From contig CAJURF010000039.1 of the NCBI GenBank assembly GCA_910588825.1, positions 1 to 32,711 on the forward strand: a stretch of 32,711 bases of DNA, read 5' to 3'. Within the stretch, counting starts at the first letter, position 1; each line of letters opens with the position of its first letter. Made by a program: the position numbers and the translations under genes. A model generated the notes under the pieces. That model had not been told where the DNA came from. It worked only from the letters and a program-made list of their open reading frames with translations, and did not search any database. Source of the DNA: an uncultured Lachnospiraceae bacterium. GTDB lineage: Bacteria; Bacillota; Clostridia; Lachnospirales; Lachnospiraceae. Shown in pieces: positions 8,602 to 15,386 of this stretch.

Positions 8602-9105
8602 ATGAGTGATTTATATGCGGAAGTACTGGTGAAAAGAGAGGCCACAGGGGCAGACAGGATCAAAAAGAACGGGCTTGTCTTCTTATTTGCAGCGTCCGTG
8701 CTGCTGGCCTTGTTTTACGACTATCGTTTCCTTCTGGCGGCAATTGTATTGGCGGCAGTATGCTTTTTTCTGCTTCCCAGGATGGACATGGAATTTGAAT
8801 ATCTGCTGGTCAACCAGGAATTGGATGTGGACAAGATCTATGCCAAGAGCAAGCGGAAGAAGGCGGCACAGTTTCACTTGGAAAAAATGGAAGTATTTGC
8901 CCCGCTTCAGTCTGACAGAGCAGCGCGTTATCAGGGAGCCGGCAGCATAAAAGTGAGAGATTATTCCTCCGGCACCGGCGGGCCAGGCGTGTATGTCATG
9001 ATAATCAGGGAAGAAGACGGGCTGTACAGGGTGCTTCTGGAACCGGACCGGCAGATGCTGGACGGCATGTTGAAAACCTTTCCCCATAAAGTGTTTGTGG
9101 ATTGA
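8602..9105 (+). CDS. small two-TM protein, DUF6106-like
   Basis: This 167-aa protein has a charged N-terminus and then a hydrophobic hairpin of two membrane segments (about residues 26-58, LVFLFAASVLLALFY and FLLAAIVLAAVCFFLL). A cytosolic domain of about 105 residues follows, rich in charged and beta-prone sequence. The opening SDLYAEVLVKRE and overall layout recall the DUF6106 family of Clostridia; this is from memory and no function is known. GGAAAGAGG precedes the ATG. No promoter is obvious in the 38 bases after the groEL terminator. Its stop codon lies inside the guaB -35 element, so the two genes are tightly packed but separately initiated. Confidence 0.8.
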   Translation: MSDLYAEVLVKREATGADRIKKNGLVFLFAASVLLALFYDYRFLLAAIVLAAVCFFLLPRMDMEFEYLLVNQELDVDKIYAKSKRKKAAQFHLEKMEVFAPLQSDRAARYQGAGSIKVRDYSSGTGGPGVYVMIIREEDGLYRVLLEPDRQMLDGMLKTFPHKVFVD

Positions 9106-9130
9106 CACTTTTGTTGATTTTTGTTAAACT
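9102..9130 (+). promoter_or_regulatory. sigma-A promoter of guaB and the purine genes
   Basis: A consensus TTGACA (9102-9107), 17-bp spacer and TAAACT (9125-9130). The -35 hexamer contains the TGA stop codon of the upstream gene. It drives guaB and probably the three overlapping genes behind it. Confidence 0.82.
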
Positions 9131-9181
9131 ATGGGTCAAAAGCGGAAACCAAATCGAAGATAAAATGAGGGAGGTAACACC

Positions 9182-10636
9182 ATGGGCAAGATTATAGGCG
9201 AAGGTATTACATTTGATGATGTGCTTCTGGTACCGGCATATTCAAAGGTAATCCCCAACCAGGTGAATCTGGAGACCTGGCTGACAAAGACAGTGAAACT
9301 GAACATTCCGATGATGAGTGCAGGTATGGACACCGTGACAGAACATCGAATGGCTATTGCTATGGCCAGGCAGGGCGGCATTGGCATCATTCATAAAAAT
9401 ATGTCCATAGAAGCCCAGGCCGAAGAAGTGGATATGGTCAAACGTTCAGAGAATGGCGTTATCACAGATCCGTTCTTTCTGTCACCGGAACACACACTGG
9501 AAGATGCCAATGAGGTGATGGCCAAATTCAGGATTTCCGGTGTTCCCATCACCAATGGGAAGAAGCTGGTGGGTATTATCACCAACCGTGATTTGAAATT
9601 CGAGGAGGACTTTAGTAAGAAAATTAAAGAATCCATGACTTCAGAGGGGCTGATCACAGCCAGAGAAGGCATCTCTCTGGAGGAGGCAAAGAAGATTCTG
9701 GCCAGCTCCAGGAAAGAAAAGCTGCCGATTGTAGACGAGAACTTCAATTTGAAGGGCCTCATTACCATCAAAGATATTGAGAAACAAATCCGTTATCCAG
9801 CATCGGCAAAAGATGGCCAGGGGCGGCTGCTCTGCGGTGCTGCTGTGGGAATTACATCCAATGTACTGGCTCGGGTGGAAGCTCTTGTGAATGCCAAAGT
9901 GGATGTGATTGTGCTGGATTCGGCCCATGGCCATTCGGAAAATATTCTGCAGGCAGTCAGGGAAATCAAAGGAGCCTTTCCCCAGGCACAGGTGATTGCC
10001 GGGAATGTGGCCACAGCCGCCGCCACCCAGGACCTGATTGCGGCCGGTGCAGATGCAGTGAAAGTGGGTATCGGACCAGGTTCCATCTGTACCACCCGTG
10101 TGATTGCAGGCATCGGTGTGCCCCAGGTGACCGCAGTTATGAATTGTTATGAGGCGGCATCACCCCATGGAATTCCCATCATTGCCGACGGCGGTATCAA
10201 GTATTCCGGTGATATGGCAAAAGCCATTGCCGCAGGTGCCAATGTATGTATGATGGGAAGTCTCTTCGCCGGATGTGATGAAAGCCCGGGAACTTTTGAA
10301 CTGTACCAGGGAAGAAAGTACAAAGTATACCGGGGGATGGGCTCCATCGCTGCCATGGAAAACGGCAGCAAGGACCGCTACTTCCAGTCAGACGCGAAGA
10401 AACTGGTGCCGGAAGGCGTGGAAGGCCGGGTAGCTTATAAAGGTTATGTGGAAGATACCGTATTCCAGTTGATCGGGGGACTGCGATCCGGTATGGGTTA
10501 CTGTGGTGCAGAGGACATTGAGACTCTGAAGAAGACCGGGCAGTTTATAAAAATATCTGCCGCATCGCTGAAAGAATCTCATCCCCATGATATTCATATA
10601 ACGAAAGAAGCGCCCAATTACAGTGTAGATGAATAA
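9182..10636 (+). CDS. guaB: IMP dehydrogenase
   Basis: IMPDH oxidises IMP to XMP with NAD+, the committed step to GMP. The 484-aa product has the TIM-barrel start (TFDDVLLVPAYS). Two CBS domains are inserted at about residues 90-205 (ITDPFFLSPEHTLEDANEV, GLITAREGISLEEAKKI). The catalytic loop is GIGPGSICTTR with Cys303, and the flap region has YRGMGSIAAM. GGGAGG precedes the ATG. It sits at the head of a run with two IMP-forming enzymes, so synthesis and use of IMP are colocated. Its TAA stop overlaps the next start. Confidence 0.98.
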   Translation: MGKIIGEGITFDDVLLVPAYSKVIPNQVNLETWLTKTVKLNIPMMSAGMDTVTEHRMAIAMARQGGIGIIHKNMSIEAQAEEVDMVKRSENGVITDPFFLSPEHTLEDANEVMAKFRISGVPITNGKKLVGIITNRDLKFEEDFSKKIKESMTSEGLITAREGISLEEAKKILASSRKEKLPIVDENFNLKGLITIKDIEKQIRYPASAKDGQGRLLCGAAVGITSNVLARVEALVNAKVDVIVLDSAHGHSENILQAVREIKGAFPQAQVIAGNVATAAATQDLIAAGADAVKVGIGPGSICTTRVIAGIGVPQVTAVMNCYEAASPHGIPIIADGGIKYSGDMAKAIAAGANVCMMGSLFAGCDESPGTFELYQGRKYKVYRGMGSIAAMENGSKDRYFQSDAKKLVPEGVEGRVAYKGYVEDTVFQLIGGLRSGMGYCGAEDIETLKKTGQFIKISAASLKESHPHDIHITKEAPNYSVDE

Positions 10637-11333
10637 TTACAGAAAGAGGTACCGCCGCTCAAAAAGAATTGCAGAACGAAGGCGCAATGTGATCATCTTT
10701 TCTCTGTGTGCCTGTTCCGTCCTTCTCCTGATCCTGGCTGCCAGGGCAGTATGGAACCGTTCCGGCGAAAAGGAGGAGGAAAAGAAAGATCAGCTGCAGG
10801 AGGAGGTTTCCTGGGAAGGAGCACCTCCGCTGGATGTACAGCTTCTGACTGTCAACGACTACTCCAGGCCGGCCATTCCCCTGGAGCAGATCAATGGCAT
10901 TGCAGTCCACTATACGGCAAATCCAGGAGCCACAGCCCAGCAGAACAGGGATTACTTTGAAAATCTCAAAGACAGCCAGCAGACCCAGGTAAGCAGCCAT
11001 TTCGTCATCGGACTGGAGGGGGAAATCATACAATGCATCCCCAGCAGTGAGATGTCCTATGCTACCAATGAACGGAATGTGGACACCCTGTCCATTGAGT
11101 GCTGCCACCCGGATGAGACTGGGAAGCTGAAAAAAGCCACATACAATTCACTGGTGGACCTTACCGCCTGGCTCTGCAGCCGTTTTATATTGTCAACGGA
11201 TGATATTATCCGCCATTATGACGTAACTGGAAAAAACTGCCCAAAATATTTTGTTGAAAATCCGGAAAAATGGGAACAATTTAAGGAAGATGTACATAAA
11301 AAAATGGAGAATCTAAAGGAGGAAGCCCAATGA
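10629..11333 (+). CDS. membrane-anchored N-acetylmuramoyl-L-alanine amidase (Amidase_2)
   Basis: This is a predicted zinc amidase that cleaves the bond between MurNAc and the stem peptide. The N-terminus is highly basic (YRKRYRRSKRIAERRR), then one membrane segment (about residues 21-42), so the catalytic domain is extracellular. The PGRP/Amidase_2 domain spans about 85-210. Zinc ligands are predicted as His94 (VHYTA), His196 (RHYD) and Cys204 (GKNCP), with Lys202 in the position of the catalytic lysine of T7 lysozyme. The start overlaps the guaB stop by eight bases, and the end overlaps the next gene by ATGA, so it is translated within a purine operon. Why a wall hydrolase sits there is unclear. 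Confidence 0.9.
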   Translation: MNNYRKRYRRSKRIAERRRNVIIFSLCACSVLLLILAARAVWNRSGEKEEEKKDQLQEEVSWEGAPPLDVQLLTVNDYSRPAIPLEQINGIAVHYTANPGATAQQNRDYFENLKDSQQTQVSSHFVIGLEGEIIQCIPSSEMSYATNERNVDTLSIECCHPDETGKLKKATYNSLVDLTAWLCSRFILSTDDIIRHYDVTGKNCPKYFVENPEKWEQFKEDVHKKMENLKEEAQ

Positions 11334-12043
11334 AAATGATTTCGCTGGAGCAGGAACTAAAAAGTAATGATTATCCAGGCAGGGGGATTATCATCGGCAG
11401 AAGCCCTGACGGAAAAAAAGCGGCAGCAGCCTATTTTATCATGGGAAGAAGCGAAAACAGCAGGAACCGCATCTTTGTGGAGGATGGAGACGGAATCCGT
11501 ACCCAGGCGTTTGAACCGGATAAGATGACAGACCCAAGCCTGGTCATCTATGCCCCTGTCCGGGTTCTGGGAAATAAGACCATTGTCACCAACGGCGACC
11601 AGACAGATACCATATATGACGGAATGGACAGGCAGATGACATTTGAACAGTCACTGCGCTGCCGGGAATTCGAGCCGGATGCCCCCAACTATACTCCACG
11701 TATCTCCGGGATTCTCCATATTGAAAATGGCGGTTACAATTACGCCATGTCCATTATAAAATGCAGCAGCGGCAATACGGAATCCTGTAGCCGTTATACC
11801 TTTGCCTATGAGAACTGTGCGCCGGGAGAGGGACACTTTATCCACACTTACCAGGGGGATGGAAATCCTCTTCCCAGCTTTGAGGGTGAGCCGAAACGGG
11901 TGGGAATATCCGATGATATTCATGAGTTTGCGGACATGCTGTGGAACAGTCTGAACGAAGAAAATAAAGTGTCTTTGTTTGTGCGGTATATTGATATTGC
12001 ATCAGGCGGGTATGAGTCAGTGATTATCAATAAGAACCAGTAG
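11330..12043 (+). CDS. purO: PurO-type IMP cyclohydrolase
   Basis: This resembles the IMP cyclohydrolase family first defined as archaeal PurO (Ntn-hydrolase fold), which closes FAICAR to IMP, the last step of purine synthesis. The 237-aa product shows family features such as YPGRGIIIGRSPDGKKAAAAY, AYFIMGRSENSRNR, the TNGDQTDTIYD stretch and FEPDAPNYTPRISG. The following gene encodes only the AICAR formyltransferase half of PurH, so the split is functionally consistent. GGAGG lies before the ATG, which overlaps the amidase stop (ATGA). An ATG two codons further in is possible. Most bacteria use a bifunctional PurH instead. Confidence 0.88.
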   Translation: MKMISLEQELKSNDYPGRGIIIGRSPDGKKAAAAYFIMGRSENSRNRIFVEDGDGIRTQAFEPDKMTDPSLVIYAPVRVLGNKTIVTNGDQTDTIYDGMDRQMTFEQSLRCREFEPDAPNYTPRISGILHIENGGYNYAMSIIKCSSGNTESCSRYTFAYENCAPGEGHFIHTYQGDGNPLPSFEGEPKRVGISDDIHEFADMLWNSLNEENKVSLFVRYIDIASGGYESVIINKNQ

Positions 12044-12066
12044 AGAGCGAATAAGGAGCAGCTATT

Positions 12067-13254
12067 TTGAAAGAATTACAGTTAAAATATGGATGTAACC
12101 CCAATCAAAAGCCTTCCAGAATCTATATAGAAGGGAATCAGGAACTGCCCATTACTGTCCTTAGCGGGAGACCCGGATATATTAATTTTCTGGATGCACT
12201 CAACGGATGGCAGCTGGTCAGAGAACTGAAAGCAGCCTCCGGGCTTCCTGCAGCCGCTTCCTTTAAACATGTATCACCGGCAGGGTCTGCCATCGGTCTT
12301 CCATTAAATGAAACGCTGGCCAAGATTTACTGGGTGGAGGACATCTGCCGGGAACGTGAGCTGTCGCCTCTGGCATGCGCTTATGCCAGAGCCAGAGGTG
12401 CTGACCGGATGTCTTCCTTTGGCGATTTCATCTCACTGTCAGATACCTGCGACGAAGATACGGCCTTGCTGATTAAGCGGGAAGTTTCCGATGGGGTCAT
12501 TGCGCCAGGTTACACCCCAAAAGCGCTGGAAATATTAAAGGGCAAGAAGAACGGCAGTTATAACGTGATTCAGATTGACCCGGATTACCGGCCAGCCCCT
12601 CTGGAGCACAAAGAAGTGTATGGAATTACCTTTGAGCAGGGACGGCAGGAACTCTCCATCGACGATGAGCTGCTGTCCAATGTGGTGACAGAGAATAAGA
12701 CTCTCACCTCTGAAAACTGCAGGGACTTGAAGATTGCCTTAATCACCCTGAAATACACCCAGTCCAATTCCGTGTGCTTTGTAAAAGACGGACAGAGCAT
12801 CGGTATCGGGGCAGGACAGCAGTCCAGGGTGCATTGTACACGTCTTGCCGGACAAAAAGCGGACAACTGGATGCTGAGGCAGAGTCCCCAGGTATTGAAC
12901 CTGCAGTTTTTGGACAGTATCAGCCGGGCAGAGAGGGACAACGCCATAGACGTATATATAGGGGAAGAATATATGGACGTGCTGGAAGAAGGTTCATGGC
13001 AGAAGATATTCAAAGAAAAGCCTCCAGTCTTTACCAGAGAGGAAAAACGGGAATGGCTGGATCAGATGGACGGTGTCACTCTAGGGTCCGACGCGTTCTT
13101 CCCGTTCAGCGACAACATTGAACGTGCCAGAAAAAGCGGCGTAAAATACATTGCCCAGCCGGGAGGCTCTGTCCGCGACCAGGCAGTGATTGATACTTGT
13201 AACAAGTATGGGATGGTTATGGCATTTACCAAAATCCGGCTGTTCCATCATTAG
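12067..13254 (+). CDS. purH: AICAR formyltransferase (PurH C-terminal domain only)
   Basis: This enzyme transfers a formyl group from 10-formyl-THF to AICAR, giving FAICAR. The 395-aa product matches the AICARFT half of PurH. It has LKYGCNPNQKPSRIY at the N-terminus, AASFKHVSPAGSAIG, a family region AYARARGADRMSSFGDFI, TQSNSVCFVKDGQSIGIGAG, and the C-terminal SDAFFPFSDNIERA and QPGGSVRDQAVI. The N-terminal IMP cyclohydrolase (MGS-like) domain of normal PurH is absent and is replaced by the PurO-type protein upstream. The start is a TTG, with AAGGAG eight bases before it. It ends the guaB run and is followed by a strong terminator. Confidence 0.95.
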   Translation: MKELQLKYGCNPNQKPSRIYIEGNQELPITVLSGRPGYINFLDALNGWQLVRELKAASGLPAAASFKHVSPAGSAIGLPLNETLAKIYWVEDICRERELSPLACAYARARGADRMSSFGDFISLSDTCDEDTALLIKREVSDGVIAPGYTPKALEILKGKKNGSYNVIQIDPDYRPAPLEHKEVYGITFEQGRQELSIDDELLSNVVTENKTLTSENCRDLKIALITLKYTQSNSVCFVKDGQSIGIGAGQQSRVHCTRLAGQKADNWMLRQSPQVLNLQFLDSISRAERDNAIDVYIGEEYMDVLEEGSWQKIFKEKPPVFTREEKREWLDQMDGVTLGSDAFFPFSDNIERARKSGVKYIAQPGGSVRDQAVIDTCNKYGMVMAFTKIRLFHH

Positions 13255-13261
13255 ACTCAGA

Positions 13262-13300
13262 AAAATAACTGATGCAGACTGGATGCATCAGTTATTTTTT
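13262..13300. terminator. bidirectional Rho-independent terminator
   Basis: A 14-bp perfect stem AAATAACTGATGCA / TGCATCAGTTATTT with a 7-base loop is flanked by A-run and T-run. It lies between the convergent purine run and the minus-strand ABC operon and can serve both. Confidence 0.92.
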
Positions 13301-13344
13301 TACAGCGCCTAAGAGCGGTTTCTATTTTGTACTGCTAAACTATA

Positions 13345-14160
13345 TTACTCCAAGTTCAACCGATGATTCAACACATATCTGCACAAGAAATAGAACACCA
13401 CAGAAAGCAGAATGCTGAAAATCAAAGCCGCAATAAGGGAATAGTTAACAGTGTTATAAACAACGGTTACAGCAGCGGAGTCGTTTATTGTGGGGCGGGA
13501 AGTTAAGGTTTTTAAATGGGGCGCGGCCATACACATGATCACGATTCCGGCTATCTGCTGTAGGAAATAAAGCCCCAGATAGACACCTGCGGAGGCCAGC
13601 AGTTTGTGCCCCGTAAATAAATTTCCAACAGCCGCTGAGACATAGAGCTGTATTATCATGAAAAAAGGCGTCAGAAGCAGGGATATTACTGCTGCTCTAG
13701 TAATGGCCGGAGCGCCTGGGCTGAACAATGAGGCAAGCACACGGGGCAGTTCACTGAAAAATTCACCTGCGTCATGGTAAGAAAGAACCAGTATCATAAA
13801 AGCGATCATAGCCCATAGGAAAGTAATCGTCAGCCAGATGACGCCTGTAAATCCTTTTCCCCAGATTAACTGGTCAGCGGTGACTGGCAGTGTATTGGTC
13901 AGATATCCCTGCTGGGCGAATACACTTTTATAAAACCGATAACCAGTATAAAAGTAGGTAAAGACCATGACACAGCCTATGGCTATTATGGCTGCAATAA
14001 GTAGAAAGACGGCCATGATTGATGAGTTGAATGACTGAACTCCACCCATAAGGTTGATGCCGATTCTACAGATAACTGCAACGGACAGGCCGATTATGTG
14101 GATGGCAAGCAGCAGCGGAGAGATGGTGTGCCATTCGTGTTTAAATACTTTTTTTAACAT
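13345..14160 (-). CDS. ABC-2-like transporter permease
   Basis: This 271-aa polytopic membrane protein has about six hydrophobic segments, beginning with HTISPLLLAIHIIGLSVAVICRI. An AYNTLPVT-like loop (GYLTNTLPVTADQLIWGKG) is typical of permeases from YtrB/bacitracin-type exporters. It overlaps the ATPase start by seven bases and lies in a GntR-ATPase-permease operon, so it is the membrane partner. The substrate is unknown. YtrABCDEF-like systems in Bacillus respond to cell-wall antibiotics; that this one does so is inference. The 3' end faces the bidirectional terminator. Confidence 0.85.
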   Translation of the reverse strand: MLKKVFKHEWHTISPLLLAIHIIGLSVAVICRIGINLMGGVQSFNSSIMAVFLLIAAIIAIGCVMVFTYFYTGYRFYKSVFAQQGYLTNTLPVTADQLIWGKGFTGVIWLTITFLWAMIAFMILVLSYHDAGEFFSELPRVLASLFSPGAPAITRAAVISLLLTPFFMIIQLYVSAAVGNLFTGHKLLASAGVYLGLYFLQQIAGIVIMCMAAPHLKTLTSRPTINDSAAVTVVYNTVNYSLIAALIFSILLSVVFYFLCRYVLNHRLNLE

Positions 14161-14852
14161 TTGAATACCTCCCGGAATAAGGAATCTATGGACAGGCCCT
14201 GCTTGAGGCGGACTTCGTCCACCTGCGCCTGCATGCAGATCTGGCCGTCCCGGATAAATACCACCTCATCCAGAATATTTTCCACGTCTGCGATCAAATG
14301 TGTGGAAATCAGGATAGAGGCATCTTCGCTGTAATTATTGATAATAGTGGCCAGGATGTAATCCCGTGCGGCCGGGTCTACGCCGGCAATGGGCTCATCC
14401 AGGCAGTACAGCTGCGCCCGCCGGCTCATAACCAGAATCAGCTGTACTTTTTCCTGAGTGCCTTTGGAAAGGGTTTTGATGCGAAGCGCCGGGTCGATAT
14501 TCAGCCTGCGCAGCATATCCATGGCGCGGACAGTGTCAAAGTCTTCATAAAAATCTTTAAAATAGGAAAGATACGTACTGACTTTCTGGTTTTCGTCCAG
14601 ATACGACCTCTCCGGCAGATAGGACACGATTTTCTTTGTCTCCAGGCCAGGTTCATGGCCGTTGATGCGCAGAGACCCTTCTGTGGGGCTCAGCAGGGAG
14701 TTGATCAGCTTGATCAACGTGGACTTGCCGCTTCCGTTGGGCCCCAGCAGGCCGATGATGCGCCCGGATTCCAGTTTGAGATCTACATGGTTTAAAGCAG
14801 TACGGGAACCATATTTTTTTGTCAGTCCCGAACATTCCAGAATTGTACTCAT
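14154..14852 (-). CDS. ABC transporter ATP-binding protein (YtrB-like)
   Basis: The 232-aa ATPase subunit has Walker A GPNGSGKS at residues 37-44, a Q-loop region (VSYLPERSYLD) and Walker B with QLYCLDEPIAG. The signature motif is the variant LSKGTQEKVQL rather than canonical LSGGQ, a feature common in the drug/antimicrobial-peptide exporter branch. The switch His is in ISTHLIADVE. Its start overlaps the GntR stop by ATGA and its end overlaps the permease start. It powers the adjacent permease. Confidence 0.93.
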   Translation of the reverse strand: MSTILECSGLTKKYGSRTALNHVDLKLESGRIIGLLGPNGSGKSTLIKLINSLLSPTEGSLRINGHEPGLETKKIVSYLPERSYLDENQKVSTYLSYFKDFYEDFDTVRAMDMLRRLNIDPALRIKTLSKGTQEKVQLILVMSRRAQLYCLDEPIAGVDPAARDYILATIINNYSEDASILISTHLIADVENILDEVVFIRDGQICMQAQVDEVRLKQGLSIDSLFREVFKC

Positions 14853-15220
14853 GACTGCCCCTCCTTTAGAATCTTTTCAATTAGATGCAAAGTGTCCTGG
14901 GGCTGAAAGCCCATGCAGGACATTTTCTCCAGGAATTCCTGGATCTGGCTGGATGCCAGCTGTTCTTTTAAAGTTTCGATCATTTCCTTGTCCTCCGTGA
15001 TAAATCTTCCGCTGGTTCTCTGAGAATATACCAGGCCGCTATGCTCCAGCTCTGTGAGAGCTTTCTGCATGGTATTGGGATTTACCTTTGCCTGGGACGC
15101 CAACTCCCGCACCGACGGTAATTTTGTCCCTGGCTGGTAAAGCCCGGAAATAATGTCCCGCTGTACCTGTTCTGCCAGCTGGACGTAAATCGGCCGATTG
15201 GAATCTAGATTCCATGCCAT
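14849..15220 (-). CDS. GntR-family transcriptional regulator, YtrA type
   Basis: This 123-aa YtrA-subfamily regulator has an N-terminal winged helix (about residues 9-75) containing PIYVQLAEQVQRDIISG, GTKLPSVRELASQAKVNPN and TMQKALTELEHSGLV. Only a short C-terminal tail follows, without the large effector domain of FadR/HutC types. It leads the ABC operon and probably represses it from the palindrome that overlaps its own promoter. GGAGGGG lies about nine bases before the ATG. The inducer cannot be read from the sequence. Confidence 0.93.
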   Translation of the reverse strand: MAWNLDSNRPIYVQLAEQVQRDIISGLYQPGTKLPSVRELASQAKVNPNTMQKALTELEHSGLVYSQRTSGRFITEDKEMIETLKEQLASSQIQEFLEKMSCMGFQPQDTLHLIEKILKEGQS

Positions 15221-15237
15221 ATGGACATCCCCTCCTG

Positions 15238-15273
15238 TGTATTATTGTATTAAGAAACTAATACAATAATACA
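15238..15273. promoter_or_regulatory. perfect palindromic operator of the YtrA-type regulator
   Basis: TGTATTATTGTATTA (15238-15252), a 6-base spacer, and its exact reverse complement (15259-15273) form a perfect 15+15 bp inverted repeat. It covers the -10 element and transcription start of the operon promoter. Binding by the GntR protein encoded next to it is inferred from position and symmetry. Confidence 0.8.
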
Positions 15274-15294
15274 ATAAACTGAGTGACTTGTCAA
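15266..15294 (-). promoter_or_regulatory. sigma-A promoter of the gntR-ABC operon
   Basis: Read on the minus strand: TTGACA (15294-15289), 17-bp spacer, TATTAT (15271-15266). The -10 hexamer lies inside the palindromic operator, so repressor binding would block RNA polymerase. Confidence 0.85.
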
Positions 15295-15326
15295 TGGTGT
15301 GAAAACAAATTATTGAAAAGGGCGCT

Positions 15327-15379
15327 AAATCATTGTGCCCGTATCTTACCGAAAGGGAAGAATACGGGCACAATGATTT
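15327..15379. repeat. 18-bp perfect inverted repeat, possible terminator
   Basis: AAATCATTGTGCCCGTAT (15327-15344) and its exact reverse complement (15362-15379) flank a 17-base loop. It lies just past the stop of the minus-strand serine hydrolase gene. On that strand it is followed by AGCGCCCTTTTC, a weak T-run, so it may act as a terminator. The arm length and relation to the next repeat suggest part of a mobile palindromic element. Confidence 0.7.
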
Positions 15380-15386
15380 GTTATAC

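Noticed and set aside
14298..14795. 165-codon plus-strand frame opposite the ABC ATPase gene
   Set aside because: It lies wholly antisense to a gene with clear Walker motifs and has no ribosome binding site or family resemblance; a shadow frame.
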